Of a stretch of DNA of 5,117 nt, positions 1-5,117 are shown one piece after another. The notes under the pieces are model-generated. The model was not told where the DNA came from. It searched no databases and saw only the letters and a program-made list of their open reading frames with translations. Source of the DNA: Gemmatimonadaceae bacterium. GTDB taxonomy: Bacteria > Gemmatimonadota > Gemmatimonadetes > Gemmatimonadales > Gemmatimonadaceae. The stretch spans positions 1-5,117 of the forward strand of contig JADGQU010000220.1 in assembly GCA_017881545.1 (NCBI GenBank), in the 5' to 3' direction. The first letter of the stretch is position 1; every line of letters begins with the position of its first letter. The position numbers were made by a program, and so were the translations under genes.

Positions 1-1624
1 CTCGCGTTCGCGCCGTCTGGCGCGCGACCAGCGCGACCAGCACCGATGCGACGAGCAGCGTGAGCGCCCCCGCCACGCGCGCCTGCCACACCGGACCATA
101 GGCCCCGTTGCGCAGCCCGACCAACGCCTGGTATGTCAGCGCGGCGACGATCCAGGACCACGCAGACCGCGAACCCAAGACGACGAGCGCGACCGACACT
201 ACCGCCACGGTCGCGATAACCAGTGTCACGCCAGCGACCGGATCGATGGCCGTCGGCGGAAGGGCCGACCGTATCAACGCACCCAAAAGCGCCAGGATCG
301 CCGCCGCGTAGAGCGCTCTCAGGCTCCATCGCGGAGTGAGTCCCCCCACGACGAGAAAGGGGATGCCGGCCACTGCGACCATCATCAGCACGGCCGTCGG
401 TATCTCGGGGATTCCTCCGAGCAGTGGCAACGCCTCATTGAGCATCGTCGTCGGCGGGCGCGGCATTCCCCCCAACGCGACGAGCGCATCCAAATGCGTC
501 ATCGCGAAGACGATGCCGCCGAGCCCGAGCCCGGCGATCAGCATCTCGTTGCTGGCCGATTTGGACGGCTCGCCCGCCAGCATCGGAATTCCCACTCGCC
601 TTCTCATGGCACCGAGCGCTAGCCACATGCCGACGACAAACAACACCAAAGGGATCACCAGCACGAATCCGAGCGCGGTGGTGCCGATGAAACTGCTCCA
701 CGGCTCTGTCGTGTCATACCTGAAAAGCTGCGACGGGAGCGCATTGAGGCTGCTCAGCATCGCGAGCGCGACGAGCACGGCAATGAAGATGAAGGTGCTC
801 TTGTGGTCGAGTGTCCCATCGTCAAGCACGATGGGGCGTCGGCGCTTGACGAAGATCGCGCCCGTCACTGCCAGCACCAATAACAGCAACACGCTGACGC
901 CCGCGGTCAACATCATATTGGTCTGTCGCGCGCGGTCCGCGCGGAGGAATGCTTCCGGCAGCTCCACCCCGCGTCGAGCAACGAGCGGCTCGTCGCCGGC
1001 GATCTGCACCCAGGCGCGCGCGGCAGCTCCGTCCGGCAGCTTCACCGTCGTGTCCGTGTAGGTGACCGTGGCATCGCGTCTTGCCGGCCGCGCCGTTTCT
1101 TTGACCTCGGCTTCCTGGAGCCTGGATGTGTCGATCCCGGCGCGGGTGAGCGACGTCAGCGCGATGCGGCGAAGGGCGGAGGAATCGGCCGATGCGCCAC
1201 GCGCGGAATCCGGAATGAGATGACGCGCGTCCAATGGCCTCCCGTCCGGGAACAGTCGAACACGCCATTCCTCGGTGCGTTGGGCCGCGGTACCTGCCGT
1301 GTGGACATAGCGCACCGCCCACCACGTGGGAGGCTCATAAGTGGAGGCGAACCGCTGGGCCTCGGGGACGAGTTTGTGGTCCCGCAGAAACCGCGGCCAC
1401 GCGTCGAGCGTGTCCACCCCGATCCCTGTGAGGTGCTTCCAGCTCGCGGGATTTCCTCCGCGCGCGCGCAGCATTGAGTCGGCTACGACAAGGACGCGCT
1501 GGCGGTCGGCCGTAAACTCCGGGCCGAGCGCGGGCCGGGGTGGCCGGGCTACAGCGACGATGACGCCGGCGATCGCCGCTGCCACCGCGAGCTTGCGTGC
1601 GCGAGCTGTGAATACGCCGGGCTG
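1..1624 (-). other. Copy 2 of the internal duplication: CPBP-like module without catalytic motifs (partial)
   Basis: From about residue 580 the layout of copy 1 repeats: helix 590-605, an extracytoplasmic domain, then helices near 818-838, 857-872, 894-916, 940-955 and beyond. Landmarks are ADS at 627-629, WAVR at 681-684, PDG at 705-707, VELPEAF at 799-805, and N-x-L-P-x3-F-x-Y-D-T at 873-884. Aligning A998-G999 with A421-G422 puts F1002-L1003 where copy 1 has E425-E426, and G1007 where it has R430. No histidine occurs after H956 in the visible part, so the FxxxH and HxxxD motifs are absent too. By inference this half is a structural or regulatory pseudoprotease. It is cut by the window edge after about 540 residues. 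Confidence 0.75.
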
Positions 1625-3361
1625 TCTCAGAGAGATTGGTGCTTCCGGTTCCTTCTCTGCGACTCGCGTCCACGCGCCGAACCGGGCTTCCTCCGGGGCC
1701 GTTGTGAAGCCGCGCTGCCGCGCCCATCGCCACAATACCGAGAGGGCAGGCGCCAGCAGCGCGAGCAAGATGATCGCCGCCGTGACGCGGTATTCCGCGG
1801 AGCTTCCCGACGAGGCGAATAGCCCGAACAGCACGAGGTCGTACACGAAGTGCGCGACCACGGTGACGAGAAGCCCGAAGTTGATGAACAGCACCGCCCA
1901 GAAGCAGGCGTCGACGAAGATCTCCACGCCCCGCGAATAGGGCGGCCACGATGCGTAGTTCGCGTGGGCGAAGCCGAAGATGAGCGCCGAGGCGACGACT
2001 CCTGCCGCCAGCCACCACCGGCGCCGGGGACGCGCTCCAATCCACAGCGAGAGCAGGGACAACGGCAGTGCGCGGAAGAGCGATTCTTCCCACACCCCGG
2101 CATTTACCGACATCGCAATCCCGGAGATCCAGGGCATCGGCGACGCGATCTGGTTTGGATCGTCGAGCAGCTCGCTCGGCACCCACCAGCCGAACAGCGT
2201 CCGCGTCACCAGATAGAAGATCGCGACATAAGCAAAGCCGATCGCGGCCACGGCGTAGCCCCCGCCAACCTGGGACGCGACCTCCCTCGTTCCGCGGAAC
2301 CGCCACAACTTCCACCAATCGAGATGCCGTGGGAACGCGTGCCGCGCGGAGACCTCCGCCGCGGCGAGCGTGAAGGCGACAAGCAGAGCGGTCGTAAGCC
2401 CGAGCAATACAGCCAGCAGAACCTGCGTGGCCTGAAAGGTCGCCGGCGACATCGCGGTGTCGTACGAGAACCAGCTTCCCGGCATCTCGTTGACGCCCGC
2501 GGCGAGCGCGAGCGCGCCGATCACCGCCCCCACCGCCATCGGCTCGCGCCAGCGGACGCTGCGCTCGCGCGCAAATCGGTTGAGGACGATGATGCCGACG
2601 ATCGCGATGCCGAGGAAACCCAGAGTGGCGAGGAGAGCGAGCAGCTCGTTCCACGACCGCATCTCGGCATATCGGCGCCGGAACGACTCCGGAATCTCTA
2701 CGAAGCGGCGGACTCGCGCGGGAGCGTTGCCGTCGATTTCGATTTCGGCGCGGATCGGAGCGCCGCCAATGCGTCGGTCTACACGCTCGAAGGTGTAAGT
2801 GCGGTCGATCCGGCCGCTGGTCTTCTTCGTTTCATACGACGCCGTGACGAGCTTCCAGCGATCCAAGCGGTCGCCGATCCAGGTGCCGAGCGCTACCTCC
2901 GCCAGACGTTGCCCGGAATCAGCGCTCACGGCGGGGCGGCGATCGGCCTCGGCCAGCTTTCGCTCGAACCCGATGATGCGGCCGTCGGGCGCGAATTGGA
3001 CGCGCGCTTCCCTTGGATCGCCTGCAACGAATGCGCGCACCGACCAGGTAAAGAGCGCGACGTCCTTGCCGCGAACCAGAGCGTTCAGGGAATCGTGACC
3101 GCCTCCGGCCAGCTCTACAAATGTGCTGAGCGAGTCGTTTCCCTGGAAACGAACCGCGGTTCGCGCGCCGGCGGGGGCGAGTGAGTGGGCGCGAAAAAAC
3201 GAATCGGCGCGAGCGAGCGCGACGTCGCGAGTGAGGGTTTGTTTGAGCGCGACGATCGGAAGCGCGCGGGGAAAGAGCCACGCGGCTGTGGCCGCCGCGA
3301 CGACGGCGACTGAGACTATCAGGATCGCGGCTCTGGATCGGATCAGGCTGAGGCTCGTCAG
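1..3361 (-). CDS. Tandemly duplicated CPBP-family intramembrane protease, C-terminus cut by window edge
   Basis: The frame is open from a TGA at 3449-3451 down to base 1. Numbering below takes CTG at 3359-3361 as residue 1, giving at least 1,120 residues. In order: a membrane helix (about 11-30), an extracytoplasmic domain (about 35-238), helices near 240-260, 275-290, 312-335 and 366-385, then the CPBP core with E425-E426-x3-R430, F462-x3-H466 and H504-x3-D508, and a further helix near 526-543. These three motifs are the family's known metal/glutamate active-site set, as in Rce1 and bacterial CAAX-like proteases, so copy 1 should be catalytic. A second copy of the whole arrangement starts near residue 585 (helix 590-605, extracytoplasmic domain about 606-815, at least five more helices) but lacks the active-site residues. 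Typical CPBP proteins have 200-350 residues, so this one is unusually large. The substrate is unknown; the extracytoplasmic domains resemble nothing I can name with confidence. No ATG, GTG or TTG precedes the first helix, so the start is uncertain. The family call is firm; exact function is not. Confidence 0.86.
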   Translation of the reverse strand, partial: MTSLSLIRSRAAILIVSVAVVAAATAAWLFPRALPIVALKQTLTRDVALARADSFFRAHSLAPAGARTAVRFQGNDSLSTFVELAGGGHDSLNALVRGKDVALFTWSVRAFVAGDPREARVQFAPDGRIIGFERKLAEADRRPAVSADSGQRLAEVALGTWIGDRLDRWKLVTASYETKKTSGRIDRTYTFERVDRRIGGAPIRAEIEIDGNAPARVRRFVEIPESFRRRYAEMRSWNELLALLATLGFLGIAIVGIIVLNRFARERSVRWREPMAVGAVIGALALAAGVNEMPGSWFSYDTAMSPATFQATQVLLAVLLGLTTALLVAFTLAAAEVSARHAFPRHLDWWKLWRFRGTREVASQVGGGYAVAAIGFAYVAIFYLVTRTLFGWWVPSELLDDPNQIASPMPWISGIAMSVNAGVWEESLFRALPLSLLSLWIGARPRRRWWLAAGVVASALIFGFAHANYASWPPYSRGVEIFVDACFWAVLFINFGLLVTVVAHFVYDLVLFGLFASSGSSAEYRVTAAIILLALLAPALSVLWRWARQRGFTTAPEEARFGAWTRVAEKEPEAPISLRQPGVFTARARKLAVAAAIAGVIVAVARPPRPALGPEFTADRQRVLVVADSMLRARGGNPASWKHLTGIGVDTLDAWPRFLRDHKLVPEAQRFASTYEPPTWWAVRYVHTAGTAAQRTEEWRVRLFPDGRPLDARHLIPDSARGASADSSALRRIALTSLTRAGIDTSRLQEAEVKETARPARRDATVTYTDTTVKLPDGAAARAWVQIAGDEPLVARRGVELPEAFLRADRARQTNMMLTAGVSVLLLLVLAVTGAIFVKRRRPIVLDDGTLDHKSTFIFIAVLVALAMLSSLNALPSQLFRYDTTEPWSSFIGTTALGFVLVIPLVLFVVGMWLALGAMRRRVGIPMLAGEPSKSASNEMLIAGLGLGGIVFAMTHLDALVALGGMPRPPTTMLNEALPLLGGIPEIPTAVLMMVAVAGIPFLVVGGLTPRWSLRALYAAAILALLGALIRSALPPTAIDPVAGVTLVIATVAVVSVALVVLGSRSAWSWIVAALTYQALVGLRNGAYGPVWQARVAGALTLLVASVLVALVARQTARTR
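1625..3361 (-). other. Copy 1 of the internal duplication: catalytic CPBP module
   Basis: Residues 1 to about 579 of the large protein form a complete module: anchor helix, extracytoplasmic domain, polytopic CPBP domain. Landmarks that recur in copy 2 are ADS at 52-54, WSVR at 106-109, PDG at 125-127, VEIPESF at 221-227, and an N-x-M-P-x3-F-x-Y-D-T stretch at 291-302. The catalytic motifs EExxxR (425-430), FxxxH (462-466) and HxxxD (504-508) are all intact. The module boundary near 1625 is approximate and was placed just before the second anchor helix. Confidence 0.8.
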
Positions 3362-3401
3362 TGGGTTAAGGGATGTGGCAGCGGAAGGGGGGGCGAGGGA
3401 A

Positions 3402-3484
3402 GGGGGATGGGGGAAGAGGGCGGCGGAAGAGGATTTCGTGGCCCAGCCTCACCATTCCCTCTCTTCCCTCTTCCCCCTTCCCCC
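3402..3484. repeat. Purine/pyrimidine inverted repeat upstream of the CPBP gene
   Basis: Two 19-base arms, 3402-3420 (GGGGGATGGGGGAAGAGGG) and 3466-3484, are inverted complements at 18 of 19 positions, separated by a 45-base spacer. One arm is nearly all purine and the other all pyrimidine on the plus strand, and G-runs continue outward to 3387-3393. It sits between the two genes, immediately before the start region of the protease gene. It could fold into a long hairpin in the leader mRNA, or be a dispersed low-complexity intergenic element. There is no evidence of coding. Confidence 0.6.
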
Positions 3485-3489
3485 GAAGA

Positions 3490-3524
3490 AGGGCCCGGTA
3501 CGCTCTCTCGCGCGCCCGGGCCCT
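3490..3524 (-). terminator. GC-rich hairpin, candidate terminator of the dehydrogenase gene
   Basis: A perfect 9-bp stem (AGGGCCCGG at 3490-3498 with CCGGGCCCT at 3516-3524) encloses a 17-base loop. It lies 118 bases past the stop of the dehydrogenase gene. Read on the minus strand, the stem is followed by a short TTCTTC rather than a true U-tract. A second short stem (CCCTTC 3475-3480 with GAAGGG 3488-3493) overlaps its 3' side and could compete with it. Intrinsic termination is an inference; the distance and the weak U-tract lower confidence. Confidence 0.45.
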
Positions 3525-3568
3525 CTCGCTCCGCTCTGACAGCTGTCGAGCCTATACTATCATCCCAC

Positions 3569-3586
3569 CGTCAGATGTGCGTCAGA
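3569..3586. promoter_or_regulatory. Direct repeat CGTCAGA x2 spaced one helical turn apart, near a TA-rich patch
   Basis: CGTCAGA occurs at 3569-3575 and 3580-3586, 11 bases start to start, which suits two contacts on one DNA face. On the minus strand it precedes a TAGTATA patch (3553-3559), a weak -10-like sequence in otherwise GC-rich DNA, in the 280-base gap upstream of the protease gene. A perfect 10-bp palindrome, GACAGCTGTC, lies just downstream at 3538-3547. No well-spaced -35 box is visible. A promoter or operator role is a guess from position and arrangement. Confidence 0.25.
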
Positions 3587-3641
3587 CTGGCTTTAGACGT
3601 CTCGGGAGCTCGTCAACTCCGATCGCGCCGCGGCCATCCAT

Positions 3642-4814
3642 TCATTCGAATGCGCTCAACCCAGTCACTGCCTGCCCCAAAATGAGAGTGTGGATGTCGT
3701 GGGTGCCTTCGTAGGTGTAGACACTCTCCAGGTTGGCCATGTGGCGCATCGACGAATATTCGGCAAGAATGCCATTGGCGCCGAGCAGTCGGCGCGCTTC
3801 ACGCGCGATGTCGGTAGCGGCACTGACATTGTTGCGCTTGGCCAGCGACACCTGCTGCGGGGTGAATGTGCCGGCATCTTTGAGGCGTCCGAGGTGCAGG
3901 CAGAGTAGCTCGCCCTTTACGAGCTCCGTGAGCATTTCTGCGAGCCGAGCCTGCTGAAGTTGAAAGCCAGCGATAGGCTTGCCGAACATCACCCTGTTGC
4001 CGGCGTAAGCGAGGGCTTCTTCATAGCACGCCTGTGCCGCTCCCATTGCTCCCCATGCGATCCCGTAGCGTGCCTGGGTGAGGCACATCAGAGGGCTCTT
4101 GATTCCGCCCGTCTTGGGCAGCAGCGCCGTCGCGGGAACCTTTACGTCCTGGAGCACGAGCTCGCTGGTGTCCGATGCGCGAAGCGAGAGCTTCCCTTTC
4201 TGATCCTTGGCGGAAAACCCGGGCGCGTCGGTGGGAACGACGAATCCGCGGATCGACTTGTCGCTCTTGTCGTCGCCCGTCTTGGCCCAGATGATCGCGA
4301 CCTGCGCGGTGGATCCATTGGTGATCCACATCTTGGCGCCGTTGATGACCCAGCTTCCGTCCTTCTGCTCGCGCGCGCGGGTGATCATTCCCGACGGGTT
4401 CGACCCATAGTCGGGCTCCGTCAATCCGAAGCATCCAATTATCTCGCCGCTCGCCATCTTCGGGAGGTAGTGACGCTTCTGCTCCTCGGTACCGAATGCG
4501 TATACCGGGTACATCACTAGAGCGCCCTGCACGGAAGCGAAGGAGCGCACACCCGAATCGCCACGTTCCAGCTCGTGCATGATCAGACCGTACGCGACGT
4601 TGTTGAGGCCGGCGCACCCGTACTCTTCGGGCAGATTGGCGCCGAACATTCCCAACTCCGCCATTTCGGGGATCAGCTCTTTCGGGAATCTTCCTTCTAT
4701 GTAGCAGTCGCCGATGATGGGGAGAACCTTCTCATCGACGAACGCGCGAATCGTGTCGCGAACGGCGCGCTCCTCTTCGGAGAGCACGGAATCCAGATTG
4801 TAGAAATCGGTCAT
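3642..4814 (-). CDS. gcdH: Glutaryl-CoA dehydrogenase (FAD-dependent acyl-CoA dehydrogenase)
   Basis: This 390-residue cytoplasmic flavoenzyme has the usual length for the family. Glutaryl-CoA dehydrogenase oxidises and decarboxylates glutaryl-CoA to crotonyl-CoA and CO2, passing electrons to electron-transfer flavoprotein, in lysine, tryptophan and benzoyl-CoA breakdown. The sequence shows the N-terminal helical domain, the FAD/substrate signature FGLTEPDYGSNPS (129-141), WITN (163-166), the ARYGIAWG block (248-255), FGKPI (277-281), KRNN (326-329) and the C-terminal TYEGTHDIH (367-375), all very close to the human enzyme from memory. E369 is the expected catalytic base. E83, R90 and S91 in the ELERGDSGVRS stretch match the residues that hold the glutaryl carboxylate in human GCDH (Glu87, Arg94, Ser95). 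Y368 is kept, as in decarboxylating forms. ATG at 4812-4814 fits the family N-terminus; no clear Shine-Dalgarno sequence precedes it. No ETF or CoA-transferase genes are visible nearby. A related short-chain acyl-CoA dehydrogenase specificity is possible but less likely. Confidence 0.93.
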   Translation of the reverse strand: MTDFYNLDSVLSEEERAVRDTIRAFVDEKVLPIIGDCYIEGRFPKELIPEMAELGMFGANLPEEYGCAGLNNVAYGLIMHELERGDSGVRSFASVQGALVMYPVYAFGTEEQKRHYLPKMASGEIIGCFGLTEPDYGSNPSGMITRAREQKDGSWVINGAKMWITNGSTAQVAIIWAKTGDDKSDKSIRGFVVPTDAPGFSAKDQKGKLSLRASDTSELVLQDVKVPATALLPKTGGIKSPLMCLTQARYGIAWGAMGAAQACYEEALAYAGNRVMFGKPIAGFQLQQARLAEMLTELVKGELLCLHLGRLKDAGTFTPQQVSLAKRNNVSAATDIAREARRLLGANGILAEYSSMRHMANLESVYTYEGTHDIHTLILGQAVTGLSAFE

Positions 4815-4898
4815 GTGTGAAAAATAACCCGGCGGGGGTTGGGACGATCCCCTGGCTGCCTACTGAGAACTGCGTTGGCACCCAATCACAACTACGCT

Positions 4899-4936
4899 GC
4901 TGCCCGCTTCCCGCTCCCTGCTCTCCGCTTCCCGCT
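4899..4936. repeat. Left heptad array, five GCTNCCC-type units
   Basis: On the plus strand the units are GCTGCCC (4899), GCTTCCC (4906), GCTCCCT (4913), GCTCTCC (4920) and GCTTCCC (4927), then a partial GCT at 4934-4936. The period is exactly 7, with one or two substitutions per unit. The units are more diverged than those of the right array, so this arm is either older or less homogenised. Confidence 0.75.
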
Positions 4937-5020
4937 CAAGCCGAGGGACCGTTCAGGCGCCCTTCAAGGACATCAACTGCCTTTACCCCGAACGCCACCG
5001 GTGCGGTCTATACGCTTGCA

Positions 5021-5069
5021 GCGGACAGCGGACAGCGGGGAGCGGGGAGCGGGGAGCGGGCAGCAGGCA
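5021..5069. repeat. Right heptad array, seven units in opposite orientation
   Basis: On the plus strand the units are GCGGACA x2 (5021-5034), GCGGGGA x3 (5035-5055), GCGGGCA (5056-5062) and GCAGGCA (5063-5069), an exact period of 7. Runs of identical neighbours suggest recent slippage expansion. The reverse complement gives the same GCTNCCC pattern as the left array. Units are far too short, and lack spacers, for a CRISPR array. Confidence 0.8.
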
Positions 5070-5117
5070 GCAGCGTAGTTAGCGTTGCGCTCGGGTGTCA
5101 GCAGTGCGATTAGGCGA

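Larger units (their letters stand above)
4890..5080. repeat. 191-bp inverted repeat built from opposed heptanucleotide arrays
   Basis: The outer ends are perfect 15-base inverted repeats (AACTACGCTGCTGCC at 4890-4904 and its complement at 5066-5080). Inside them, both arms continue as period-7 arrays of the unit GCTNCCC on opposite strands, and both inner ends close with CAAGC (4937-4941) against GCTTG (5014-5018). The central 72 bases (4942-5013) are unique sequence. The arrays have five and seven units, so pairing would be imperfect with slippage. The whole resembles a palindromic intergenic element such as a MITE or REP-like unit, or a large hairpin RNA. No target-site duplication was seen. 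Confidence 0.7.
4815..5117. other. Non-coding leader upstream of the dehydrogenase gene
   Basis: These 303 bases hold no convincing gene. Bases 4890-5080 are the inverted heptad element. Between it and the dehydrogenase start, 4815-4889 must hold the promoter unless that lies within or beyond the repeat. The only AT-rich patch is TTATTTTTC just before the ATG, too close for a usual -10 unless the message is nearly leaderless. The last 37 bases (5081-5117) are too short to assign; a minus-strand frame there ends in TAA at 5079-5081 and might be the tail of an upstream gene, without support. Confidence 0.5.

Noticed and set aside
336..1061. Plus-strand open frame of 241 codons
   Set aside because: A Ser/Pro/Thr/Ala-rich antisense shadow of the membrane helices in the second half of the protease gene; no start signal or domain.
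1335..2654. Minus-strand open frame of 439 codons overlapping the protease gene in another frame
   Set aside because: The product is Arg/Ala/Gly-rich with no recognisable motif, while the neighbouring frame stays open far longer and contains EExxxR, FxxxH and HxxxD.
1850..3184. Long plus-strand open frame (444 codons)
   Set aside because: Its product is arginine/glutamate-rich low-complexity sequence without domain pattern, and it lies antisense to the frame carrying the CPBP motifs and membrane helices. It is a GC-rich shadow.
3960..4520. Plus-strand open frame antisense to the dehydrogenase gene
   Set aside because: It lies wholly inside the strongly conserved glutaryl-CoA dehydrogenase gene on the other strand and shows no family features.
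3362..4814. A two-gene operon of dehydrogenase and protease
   Set aside because: The gap is about 280 bases with a GC-rich hairpin and inverted repeats, and the functions are unrelated, so co-transcription is not supported.
4890..5080. Possible CRISPR array
   Set aside because: The units are only 7 bases, directly adjoining without spacers, and occur in opposed orientations; no cas gene is present.
4817..5113. Plus-strand open frame across the heptad element
   Set aside because: Its translation is mostly the repeat read out as Ser/Gly/Ala-rich heptads; start overlaps the dehydrogenase start on the opposite strand and no domain is present.

Overview
The window is GC-rich, and both recognisable genes lie on the minus strand. 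From right to left, in transcription order, it holds: a 303-base non-coding leader (4815-5117) dominated by an inverted pair of heptanucleotide repeat arrays; a complete FAD-dependent acyl-CoA dehydrogenase that reads as glutaryl-CoA dehydrogenase (3642-4814); a structured intergenic gap of about 280 bases (3362-3641); and a very large membrane protein of the CPBP (CAAX protease / bacteriocin-processing) family that runs off the left edge (1 to about 3361).

Nothing here fixes the organism. Very high GC at third codon positions, a long multi-domain CPBP protease and purine-rich low-complexity intergenic repeats would fit a high-GC soil or freshwater bacterium such as a Gemmatimonadota or Acidobacteriota member. 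That is an inference only.

The large gene is the most interesting feature. One uninterrupted frame of about 1,120 codons holds two copies of the same module in tandem: an N-terminal membrane anchor, an extracytoplasmic domain of about 200 residues, and a polytopic membrane domain. The copies are offset by about 575-582 residues, and matching signature stretches occur in both. Copy 1 keeps the complete CPBP active-site set (EExxxR, FxxxH, HxxxD). Copy 2 has lost the first motif at its aligned position and has no histidine in the rest of its visible membrane domain, so it looks like a pseudoprotease half fused to an active half. The gene also has no ATG, GTG or TTG between the upstream in-frame stop and its first membrane helix, so its start is either unusual (CTG) or hidden by a one-base frameshift in a seven-C run.

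The two genes probably do not work together. Glutaryl-CoA dehydrogenase is a cytoplasmic lysine/aromatic catabolism enzyme and the CPBP protein is an intramembrane protease of unknown substrate. The gap between them holds a GC-rich hairpin suited to ending transcription of the dehydrogenase gene, and a purine/pyrimidine inverted repeat just upstream of the protease gene. Plus-strand open frames are shadows of these genes. No RNA gene, CRISPR array or transposase was recognised.
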